Below, piece by piece: positions 1 through 5,150 of a stretch of DNA of 5,259 nucleotides. The position numbers and the translations under genes were made by a program. A model generated the notes under the pieces. It saw only the letters and a list, made by a program, of their open reading frames with translations. It ran no database searches and was not told where the DNA came from. Where the stretch lies: assembly GCA_902494465.1 (NCBI GenBank), contig CABUTH010000132.1, positions 1-5,259 of the forward strand, in the 5' to 3' direction. The first letter of the stretch is position 1. Each line of letters begins with the position of its first letter. The stretch comes from an uncultured Collinsella sp. GTDB taxonomy: Bacteria; Actinomycetota; Coriobacteriia; Coriobacteriales; Coriobacteriaceae.

Positions 1-174
1 AATTTCAGTTACGATTGATCCCAACTTTTTGAATAATTTTCGAGCCGAGCCGACATAACCGGTGTAGCCTTCACGCAGCGAAGCTGTTGGAATAAATGCG
101 ACTTTTTTATTTTCAATTTTTTCCTTTATCAGACTTCCTACACTTGAAAAGTGCGAACATAAAAACATTTTCAT
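1..174 (-). CDS. Peptidase E-like (family S51) protein, N-terminal part, runs off left edge
   Basis: The visible 58 codons begin MKMFLCSHFSSVGSL and contain KKVAFIPTASLREGYTGYVG followed by SARKLFKKLGSIVTEI. The 'hydrophobic strand - FIPTAS - Y/V..ARK.L..LG..V.E' pattern is typical of the N-terminal part of peptidase E / type 1 glutamine amidotransferase-like proteins (MEROPS S51): cytosolic enzymes with a Ser-His catalytic pair, the characterised members cleaving Asp-X dipeptides. The catalytic Ser and His lie beyond the window, so activity cannot be judged. The start at 174 is supported by AAGGAGA (187-181) six bases upstream; an in-frame Met two codons later is less well placed. Only 19 of the 58 codons end in G or C, against 22 of the first 30 codons of ileS, which suggests recent acquisition. 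It reads in the same direction as the dehydrogenase gene but is separated from it by about 500 bases and a terminator, so it is probably an independent unit. Confidence 0.75.
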   Translation of the reverse strand, partial: MKMFLCSHFSSVGSLIKEKIENKKVAFIPTASLREGYTGYVGSARKLFKKLGSIVTEI

Positions 175-220
175 CAATATTCTCCTTTATATATAAATTC
201 ATATTTGTTGAACTAAGCCG

Positions 221-229
221 TGTATACCA
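221..229 (-). promoter_or_regulatory. Possible extended -10 promoter element for the S51-like gene
   Basis: On the minus strand these bases read TGGTATACA, a good extended -10 (TGnTATAnn). The start codon at 174 lies about 47 bases downstream, leaving room for a short AT-rich leader with the Shine-Dalgarno AAGGAGA. No convincing -35 hexamer is found 16-18 bases upstream (only T-rich bases near 242-247), which an extended -10 can tolerate. This is a pattern match only. Confidence 0.35.
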
Positions 230-310
230 TACTCACCAATGAAAGAACGCCCTGATATAGCGAAATTTTGCCGTTTTCCTGCGTACGTGCGTGCACACTC
301 CACAGGAATT

Positions 311-331
311 CTAAGGGGCCTGCCCCCTTAG
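311..331. repeat. Perfect 8-bp inverted repeat, CTAAGGGG / CCCCTTAG
   Basis: CTAAGGGG (311-318) and CCCCTTAG (324-331) are exact reverse complements around the five-base loop CCTGC. Neither side is followed by a T tract on either strand, so it does not look like an intrinsic terminator. It abuts the next inverted repeat (332-361) without spacer, giving two back-to-back hairpins. Its function is unknown. Confidence 0.6.
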
Positions 332-361
332 CACACGGACTTTGGAACAAAGTCTAGTGTG
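332..361. repeat. 12-bp interrupted inverted repeat, CACAC.GACTTTG / CAAAGTC..GTGTG
   Basis: GACTTTG (338-344) and CAAAGTC (348-354) pair perfectly around the loop GAA. The stem continues as CACAC (332-336) with GTGTG (357-361) after a small internal loop (G337 against T355-A356). No T tract follows on either strand. Together with the preceding repeat it may mark the edge of a small repeat element or a structured transcript. Confidence 0.6.
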
Positions 362-471
362 TTACGCCTTGCCAGAGGTGTACAGGCTCCCGGTATGCAC
401 GTACGAAGCAATTGCCATCAATGCGCCATATAAGTGGCGATCAAGTTCGCATAAAGCGACCTTGGTTCCGC

Positions 472-513
472 AAAACAAAAGGCAGGATACCATCACCACG
501 ATGGTACTCTGCC
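472..513 (-). terminator. Terminator-like hairpin with U-rich tail, minus strand
   Basis: GGCAGGATACCATC (481-494) and GATGGTACTCTGCC (500-513) form a 14-bp stem with two central mismatched positions and a five-base loop ACCAC. On the minus strand the stem is followed directly by TTTTGTTTT (480-472), the layout of an intrinsic terminator. On the plus strand the following bases (TCTGTTCGTTT) are only moderately T-rich. No minus-strand protein gene lies between this site and the dehydrogenase terminator 120 bases upstream, so it either backs up that terminator or ends a short RNA transcribed from about 590. Confidence 0.55.
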
Positions 514-632
514 TCTGTTCGTTTCTGTTTACCGTTCCGAGTGGTCCTTCCGCAGAATTACCGATAAAAAAACGTACCCGGACCCTTTCTCGTATAGAAT
601 CGGGTTCGAGTGCGAACTGAATGCTGGAGCAA

Positions 633-674
633 TAAAAAACCACCACAAAGGTACTGCTCCCTTGTGGTGGTTTT
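633..674 (-). terminator. Intrinsic terminator of the dehydrogenase gene
   Basis: AAAACCACCACAA (636-648) and TTGTGGTGGTTTT (662-674) form a perfect 13-bp stem around a 13-base loop. On the minus strand the stem ends in TTTTTTA (639-633), a standard U tract, 10 bases after the dehydrogenase stop codon at 686-684. The A/T ends of the stem would let it also work on the plus strand, but no plus-strand gene lies upstream to use it. Confidence 0.9.
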
Positions 675-683
675 GGGTTAGAG

Positions 684-1766
684 CTAGAGGGTGTGGCCGT
701 AGGCGTTGGCAGCTTTGATGGCGGCGGCGAATTTTTCGTCGGTGAAGGGCTCGGGGTTTCCCTGCTTCCACTCGTTGGTGGCGTGCGCGTATTCGCACAG
801 GGCCGGGATATCTGCCTCGGTAAGGCCAACCTGCTCAAGCGTTACGGGCAGCCCCATCTGCTTGTTAAAGGCGGCGTAGCGCTCAAGGTTCTCGGTATCG
901 CCCGTATAGGCAAACAGTACCAGCACGCCCAGGCTCACGACCTCGCCATGCAGGTAGGTGCCCTCACGCGGAATGCTGCAGGTGGCGTTGTAGAACGCGT
1001 GCGCCACGCTCGAGTTGTAGTAATAATCGTTCTGGTTGGTCAGGTTCGAGACATAGCCCGTGTTGACAACGATGTCGAGCGCGATCTGCTTGACGGCCTC
1101 GCTCGACAGATTCTGGCGCACATCCTCAAGACCCTGCACACCATAGGTAAACAGCGGCTCGGAGCAGGTGTGGGCGAGTGCCAGGCCAAGACCGGCGGTG
1201 TGCTCCAGGTTGCCGGCGCTCGTGGCGTATTCGACCTCGGGCGGCTTAGACAGGGCATCGCCCACGCCGGCCCAGAAGTACTCTGCCGGTGCCTCGGCGA
1301 TGATCTTGGGGTTGATGAAGATGTGCGCCGGTCGGTTGGGGTACGAATAGCCCTCGAGCGAGCCATCGTCATTGTAGACAACGGCAATGGCGGTCGCGGC
1401 CGAGCAGTTGGAGCAAATCGTCGGTACGGTAAAGACGATCTTCTTGAGCTCGATGGCCGCCGTCTTCACAGTGTCGAGTGCCTTGCCGCCGCCACATGCG
1501 ATGAGCACGTCGGCTTCCTGGCAGGCAGGGGAGTTCACGACCTTGGCGATATTGGCACGCGTACTGTTGGTGCCATAGACGCGCGTCTCCAGGACCTCGA
1601 CATCGGTACCTTCAAGTGCCGCCTCGATTCCCGGCAGCGCCGCAGCCAGGGCTCGCTTGCCGCCAATGATGGCGACCTTGGTCGCTCCGTACTCGGCCAG
1701 TGCGGCGGGCAGCTCGGTAAAGCAATCCTCGCCAACGGTATAATCACTCATTCCAATCGTGCGCAT
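684..1766 (-). CDS. Glycerol dehydrogenase-like protein, iron-containing alcohol dehydrogenase family
   Basis: A 360-residue cytosolic NAD(P)-dependent dehydrogenase of the GldA / iron-containing ADH family, the usual length for GldA-like enzymes. The N-terminal Rossmann-like half carries the nucleotide signature CGGGKALDTVK (91-101; GGG 92-94, D98) and TVPTICSNCSAATA (113-126). The C-terminal helical half carries the expected metal ligands: D170 in GVGDALSK, H256 in SVAHAFYN and H273 in YLHGEVVSLG, matching the Asp-His-His triad known in glycerol dehydrogenases. All key residues are present, so it should be active. Oxidation of glycerol to dihydroxyacetone, or reduction of another small ketone or aldehyde, is inferred from the family; the substrate cannot be read from sequence. 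The ATG at 1766 is chosen because GAAGG (1776-1772) lies five bases upstream; Met6 has no comparable site. A possible minus-strand -10, TATACG (1851-1846), lies about 80 bases upstream. It is a single-gene unit, divergent from ileS and closed by the terminator at 633-674. Confidence 0.88.
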   Translation of the reverse strand: MRTIGMSDYTVGEDCFTELPAALAEYGATKVAIIGGKRALAAALPGIEAALEGTDVEVLETRVYGTNSTRANIAKVVNSPACQEADVLIACGGGKALDTVKTAAIELKKIVFTVPTICSNCSAATAIAVVYNDDGSLEGYSYPNRPAHIFINPKIIAEAPAEYFWAGVGDALSKPPEVEYATSAGNLEHTAGLGLALAHTCSEPLFTYGVQGLEDVRQNLSSEAVKQIALDIVVNTGYVSNLTNQNDYYYNSSVAHAFYNATCSIPREGTYLHGEVVSLGVLVLFAYTGDTENLERYAAFNKQMGLPVTLEQVGLTEADIPALCEYAHATNEWKQGNPEPFTDEKFAAAIKAANAYGHTL

Positions 1767-1887
1767 GGCAACCTTCTTTCTTTCGATAAAGTGCTTTCAG
1801 GTATTTTGCTCCTAGAGAAGGTCCACAGCCGCGAGAAATTTCGAACGTATAAAACCAGTGTTGAGGGTTTTTCGCCGGCGCGGAACG

Positions 1888-1896
1888 TGCTAGCAT
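1888..1896 (+). promoter_or_regulatory. Likely extended -10 promoter for the ileS T-box leader
   Basis: TGCTAGCAT reads as an extended -10 (TGnTAnnAT), and CATACT (1894-1899) is an alternative overlapping hexamer. The -35 region 16-18 bases upstream is only T-rich (1867-1873). Transcription from about 1903 would begin some 14 bases before stem I of the T-box, a sensible distance. A second, weaker TATAAA lies at 1848-1853. Confidence 0.5.
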
Positions 1897-1916
1897 ACTC
1901 CGCATAAGCGTTGATG

Positions 1917-2209
1917 GGGACGAGTAGTCGGCCGTCCGCATGTTACAGAGAGCGGGGAGCGCTGAGAACCCGTGCATGCGACCGATGAAAATCACCCCGG
2001 AGCTGCGGTCCCAACGGACGCGTCGCACAGGCTCGTCCTAGTAGATATCGCCGAGATGGTCGTCGATACAGGCCAGCCGAGTAACGGATGCGAGCGCGCG
2101 AATACGCGGGCGAGGGCATCTAAGCTGGGTGGTTAAACGAAGAGCTTTTGCGGGCGTACAGTCCGTTTTGTGGCGCTTCGTCCCAGCTTGTAGGGACGGG
2201 CGCTTTTTT
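1917..2209 (+). promoter_or_regulatory. Isoleucine-specific T-box riboswitch (class I, transcriptional)
   Basis: This tRNA-sensing leader controls ileS by premature termination. Stem I is closed by GGGAC (1917-1921) with GTCCC (2008-2012) and shows, in order, AGUA (1923-1926), AGAGAG (1947-1952), a distal CGGG/CCCG helix (1953-1956 with 1969-1972) topped by GCTGAGA (1961-1967), and GAAAATCACC then GGAGCTG, the conserved 3' flank. Internal helices CGCATG/CATGCG (1937-1942 with 1975-1980) and GTCGG/CCGAT (1927-1931 with 1982-1986) agree with this. The specifier codon is AUC (1991-1993), read by tRNA-Ile with anticodon GAU. Possible stem II is GGACG/CGTCC (2016-2020 with 2034-2038); possible stem III is GATGC/GCATC (2087-2091 with 2116-2120). 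The antiterminator pairs AAGCTGGG (2122-2129) with CCCAGCTT (2182-2189) and ACGAAG (2137-2142) with CTTCGT (2176-2181), leaving the seven-base bulge UGGUUAA (2130-2136), whose UGGU can pair with the ACCA end of tRNA-Ile. The end of the bulge departs from the canonical UGGNACC. Confidence 0.93.
2173..2209 (+). terminator. T-box-controlled intrinsic terminator
   Basis: CGTCCC (2179-2184) pairs with GGGACG (2193-2198) and GCGC (2173-2176) with GCGC (2200-2203), around the loop AGCTTGTA and followed by TTTTTT (2204-2209). Its 5' arm (2176-2184) is the same sequence that forms the 3' side of the T-box antiterminator, so the two structures exclude one another. The freed 3' arm GGGCGC (2198-2203) could alternatively pair with GCGCCC (2228-2233) just ahead of the ribosome-binding site. 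Confidence 0.9.
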
Positions 2210-2241
2210 GGTGCCCAGCGGGCGTGCGCGCCCATGACATG

Positions 2242-2246
2242 AAAGG
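2242..2246 (+). promoter_or_regulatory. Shine-Dalgarno site fixing the GTG start of ileS
   Basis: AAAGG (within GAAAGGGG, 2241-2248) lies six bases before GTG at 2253, optimal when aligned to the anti-Shine-Dalgarno sequence. Nearby ATG triplets at 2234 and 2239 are out of frame with ileS. A small hairpin GGGCG/CGCCC (2220-2224 with 2229-2233) sits between the terminator and this site and leaves it exposed. Confidence 0.7.
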
Positions 2247-2252
2247 GGTACC

Positions 2253-5054
2253 GTGGCAAACGAGTACAAGCAGACGATGAATCTGCCCAAGACCGGTTTT
2301 CCCATGCGTGCCGGTCTTTCCAAGTCCGAGCCCAAGCGACTCAAGGACTGGCAGGACAACAAGGTCTACGAGCAGGTTCTGAAGAAGAACGAGGGTCACA
2401 AGAAGTTCGTGCTGCACGACGGCCCTCCGTACGCCAACGGCCCGATCCACATCGGCCACGCCATGAACAAGATCTCCAAGGACATGATCAACCGTTACTG
2501 GATGATGCAGGGCTATGAGGTTCCATATGTCCCCGGTTGGGATTGCCATGGCCAGCCGATCGAGCATAAGGTCGAGGAGAAGCTCGGCACCGAGAAGTTC
2601 AACCAGACCTCCACGGCTAAGATCCGCGAGCTTTGCAACAAGTTCGCTGTCGAGAACATCGAGCTGCAGAAGGCCGGCTTCCGTCGCCTGGGCGTGCTCG
2701 GCGATTGGGACAACCCCTATCTGACGCTCTATCACCAGCATGACGCCGCCGACATCGAGGTTTTCAAGGCCATGTTCGACAAGGGCATGATCTATCGCGG
2801 TCACAAGCCCGTTCACTGGTGCAAGCACTGCCATACCGCACTTGCTGAGGCCGAGATTGAGTACTCCGACGAGACGAGCCCGTCCATCTTCGTGCGCTTT
2901 GAGATGACCTCCAAGCCCGCCGGCCTCGAGAACTTCGACGGCCCGGTTGACTTTATCATCTGGACGACCACGCCGTGGACCATCCCCTCCGACCAGGCAG
3001 TTTCTCTCAAGCCCGGTGCCGCCTACGTCGCCGTTGAGCACGACGGCCGCGCCGAGGTCATGCTCGAGGACCTAGCTCCCAAGTGCTGCGAGGAGTTTGG
3101 CTGGGAGTACACCCCGGTTGTGGTCGACGGCAAGCCCTATGTGGTTCCCGCCGAGACCTTCCATCACATTCACTATAAGCAGCCGATCTTTGACGGTGTC
3201 GAGGGCGTTGCGCTGTTGGCCGATTACGTCGGTGTCGATGACGGTACCGGTATCGTCCACAACTCGCCCGGTCACGGCGTCGACGACTACTTCGCCTGCC
3301 TCAAGGAGGGCATCACCGACATTTGCATGCCGGTCGATGACGACGGCAAGTTCTACACCGGCGAGGAGTTTGGCACCGGCGGCCCCTTCAGCGGCATGGA
3401 TACCGACGAGGCCAACCCGCACATCATCGAGTTCCTGCGCGAGCGCGGCACCCTGGTCCTCGAGAAGAAGATCACGCACAGCTATCCGCACTGCTGGCGC
3501 TGCAAGCACCCGGTGCTCTTCCGTGCTACCGACCAGTGGTTCGTCTCGATGGACAAGACCGGTCTGCGCGAGCAGGCTGGCAAAGAGGTCCGCGAGAACG
3601 TCAAGTGGTATCCGGCTCACGCCGCCAACCGCATCGGCGCCATGGTCGAGCAGCGTCCCGACTGGTGCATCAGCCGTCAGCGCAACTGGGGCGTGCCTAT
3701 CCCCAGCTACACTTGCGCCGACTGCGGCGAGAAGGTCATGAACGACGCCACGCTCGACGCCGTCATCAAGCTCTTCCACGAGAAGGGCTCCGACGCCTGG
3801 TTTACCGACGCTCCCGAGAGCTACCTGGGCGAGTCTTGCGTTTGCCCCAAGTGTGGCGGCCATCACCTCAAGGCTGATAAGGACATTCTCGACGTGTGGT
3901 GGGACTCCGGCGTGTCTTGGAAGGCCGTCTGCGAGTACCGCCCCGAGCTGGAGTACCCGGCGGATGTGTACCTCGAGGGCTCCGACCAGCACCGCGGTTG
4001 GTTCCAGAGCTCGCTGCTCACCTCGGTGGGCGCCAACGGCCACGCTCCGTACAAGGCGGTCGTCTCGCAGGGCTTCACCCTCGACGGCCAGGGCCGTAAG
4101 ATGTCCAAGTCGCTCGGCAACGTCATCGACCCCAATAAGGTCTGCGACGAGATGGGCGCCGACATCATCCGTCTGTGGGTTGCCTCTGTCGACACCAGCT
4201 CCGACGTCTCCATCGACCGCGAGATCCTTGCTCGTACGTCCGATGCCTACCGTCGCTTCCGCAACACGCTGCGCTTCCTGCTTTCCGAGCTCGAGGGCCA
4301 GTTTGAGCCCGAGACCGACGGCGTCGCCTTTGTCGACCTGCTGCCGCTCGACAAGCTCATGGTTGCCCGCCTGACCCAGGTCCAGGCCGAGGTCGACGAT
4401 GCCTACGCCAGCTACGAGTTCCCGCGCGCCTACCGTGCGCTCTACGACTTCGTGGTTACCGAGCTTTCCAACGTGTACCTCGACGCCCTGAAGGATCGTC
4501 TGTACTGCGATAAGCCCGGTTCGCTTGAGCGCCGCAGTGCCCAGACCGTGCTGGTCGAGCTCTTCTCGATGCTCATGCGCGATCTGCAGCCGATCCTGTC
4601 CTACACCGTCGACGAGGCCATGGCCTATGCGCCCGCCGGCTGCGTCGACCACCAGAAGTACGCCGCGCTGCTCGATTGGTACAAGTCGCCCATCACGGTC
4701 GATGAGGCCAACGAGTTTGAGGGCGTGCTCGAGGCTTCACTCGAGCTCCGTAGCGCCGTGACCAAGGCCCTTGAGGATGCCCGTTCCGCCGGCACCTTCA
4801 CTAAGAGCCAGCAGGTCCGCGTCAAGGCGGTCGTTCCCGCCGAGATGTACGCGCTGCTGACCGGTGATAAGGCCGTCGACCTGGCCGAGTTCTACATCGT
4901 CTCCGATGTAGAACTGACCCAGGGCGAGGAGCTCTCCGTTGCCATCGAGGCAGCCGAGGGCGAGTGCTGCGACCGTTGCTGGAACTACCGCACCACCGTC
5001 GGCGAGTACAACGGCCACGCGCATATTTGCAAGCGCTGCGCCGACGCTTTGTAG
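2253..5054 (+). CDS. ileS: Isoleucyl-tRNA synthetase, bacterial type (IleRS1)
   Basis: A class Ia aminoacyl-tRNA synthetase that charges tRNA-Ile with isoleucine in the cytosol (EC 6.1.1.5). At 933 residues it is the normal length. The N-terminus (NLPKTGFPMRAGLSKSEP) is typical of IleRS. The first Rossmann half has HDGPPYANGPIHIGH with HIGH at 66-69, then YVPGWDCHGQPIEHKV (92-107). The CP1 editing domain shows WTTTPWT (237-243) and GTGIVHNSPGHGVDDY (331-346), including the conserved Asp pair that removes Val-tRNA-Ile. DQWF (427-430), an inserted CxxC pair (C488/C491 and C531/C534, probably a zinc knuckle), LEGSDQHRGWF (574-584) and KMSKS (616-620) complete the catalytic core. The anticodon-binding helical domain follows, and the C-terminus has the zinc motif C906-x2-C909...C926-x2-C929, a mark of bacterial-type IleRS1. 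The HIGH rather than HYGH signature and this zinc tail argue against the mupirocin-resistant IleRS2 type. The start is GTG. Expression is controlled by the upstream T-box. No residue expected to be essential is missing. Confidence 0.98.
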   Translation: MANEYKQTMNLPKTGFPMRAGLSKSEPKRLKDWQDNKVYEQVLKKNEGHKKFVLHDGPPYANGPIHIGHAMNKISKDMINRYWMMQGYEVPYVPGWDCHGQPIEHKVEEKLGTEKFNQTSTAKIRELCNKFAVENIELQKAGFRRLGVLGDWDNPYLTLYHQHDAADIEVFKAMFDKGMIYRGHKPVHWCKHCHTALAEAEIEYSDETSPSIFVRFEMTSKPAGLENFDGPVDFIIWTTTPWTIPSDQAVSLKPGAAYVAVEHDGRAEVMLEDLAPKCCEEFGWEYTPVVVDGKPYVVPAETFHHIHYKQPIFDGVEGVALLADYVGVDDGTGIVHNSPGHGVDDYFACLKEGITDICMPVDDDGKFYTGEEFGTGGPFSGMDTDEANPHIIEFLRERGTLVLEKKITHSYPHCWRCKHPVLFRATDQWFVSMDKTGLREQAGKEVRENVKWYPAHAANRIGAMVEQRPDWCISRQRNWGVPIPSYTCADCGEKVMNDATLDAVIKLFHEKGSDAWFTDAPESYLGESCVCPKCGGHHLKADKDILDVWWDSGVSWKAVCEYRPELEYPADVYLEGSDQHRGWFQSSLLTSVGANGHAPYKAVVSQGFTLDGQGRKMSKSLGNVIDPNKVCDEMGADIIRLWVASVDTSSDVSIDREILARTSDAYRRFRNTLRFLLSELEGQFEPETDGVAFVDLLPLDKLMVARLTQVQAEVDDAYASYEFPRAYRALYDFVVTELSNVYLDALKDRLYCDKPGSLERRSAQTVLVELFSMLMRDLQPILSYTVDEAMAYAPAGCVDHQKYAALLDWYKSPITVDEANEFEGVLEASLELRSAVTKALEDARSAGTFTKSQQVRVKAVVPAEMYALLTGDKAVDLAEFYIVSDVELTQGEELSVAIEAAEGECCDRCWNYRTTVGEYNGHAHICKRCADAL

Positions 5055-5085
5055 GTCACGGCGTTCGTAGAACACCGTAACCTAC
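5051..5085. repeat. 16-bp inverted repeat overlapping the ileS stop codon
   Basis: Bases 5051-5066 pair with 5070-5085 around the three-base loop GTA; 14 of 16 positions are Watson-Crick. The two exceptions (5057/5079 and 5062/5074) are C-A on the plus-strand RNA but G-U wobbles on the minus-strand RNA, so only the minus transcript folds as an uninterrupted stem. The repeat includes the TAG stop (5052-5054). No T tract follows on either strand, so it is not a standard intrinsic terminator, though it may stop or protect transcripts. Confidence 0.65.
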
Positions 5086-5150
5086 CGACGCTGCAAACGC
5101 CGCTAAGCGGCAATCTGACGTTCAATCGTCGGTCGCGTACCGAAGTACGC
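5084..5150 (-). ncRNA. Cluster of hairpins, possible structured RNA on the minus strand (tentative)
   Basis: In 67 bases there are GCCGC/GCGGC (5099-5103 with 5107-5111), GACG/CGTC (5117-5120 with 5127-5130) and GCGTAC/GTACGC (5135-5140 with 5145-5150). An outer helix ACCGACG/CGTCGGT (5084-5090 with 5127-5133) encloses the first hairpin and competes with the second. Read on the minus strand, the last hairpin has the extra-stable loop C(UUCG)G. A further CGTCACC/GGTGACG pair (5166-5172 with 5201-5207) lies to the right. No promoter is identified inside the window. It may equally be a palindromic repeat or the 3' end of a convergent gene. Confidence 0.25.

Larger units (their letters stand above)
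175..632. other. Intergenic stretch without a convincing protein gene, rich in inverted repeats
   Basis: Roughly 460 bases between the S51-like start and the dehydrogenase terminator. Open frames exist on both strands (for example 342-620 plus and 362-838 minus), but they lack a Shine-Dalgarno site and recognisable motifs, and the minus one runs antisense to no homologue I know. What the stretch holds is a series of short hairpins: 311-331, 332-361, 424-439, 447-459, 481-513, 604-617. It also has a T7-like tract on the minus strand at 572-566. Base composition is intermediate between the AT-rich left end and the GC-rich dehydrogenase gene. It could be a structured noncoding RNA locus, a decayed repeat element, or only terminator debris. 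Confidence 0.5.

Noticed and set aside
282..405. Nine-base inverted repeat CGTACGTGC (282-290) and GCACGTACG (397-405)
   Set aside because: The match does not extend on either side and the word is itself nearly palindromic, so chance is a sufficient explanation.
598..617. tRNA-like T-arm, GGGTTCGAGT
   Set aside because: The GGTTCGA match is part of a small GTTCG/CGAAC hairpin; no acceptor, D or anticodon arms can be drawn around it on either strand.
342..620. 92-codon plus-strand frame in the left intergenic stretch
   Set aside because: It starts with TTG inside a hairpin arm, has no ribosome-binding site and no protein-like pattern, and runs through two terminator-like structures.
1835..1842. 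Palindrome GAAATTTC between the divergent promoters as an operator
   Set aside because: It is only eight bases, AT-rich and with no symmetric extension; nothing ties it to a regulator.
693..1907. Long 404-codon plus-strand open frame opposite the dehydrogenase gene
   Set aside because: It is the shadow of the minus-strand gene, whose product has full family motifs; this frame has none and runs into the divergent promoter region.
3072..4652. 526-codon minus-strand open frame inside ileS
   Set aside because: GC-rich codon use leaves the antisense frame free of stops. It has no Shine-Dalgarno support or recognisable domain, while ileS on the other strand is unmistakable; the same holds for 2133-3041.
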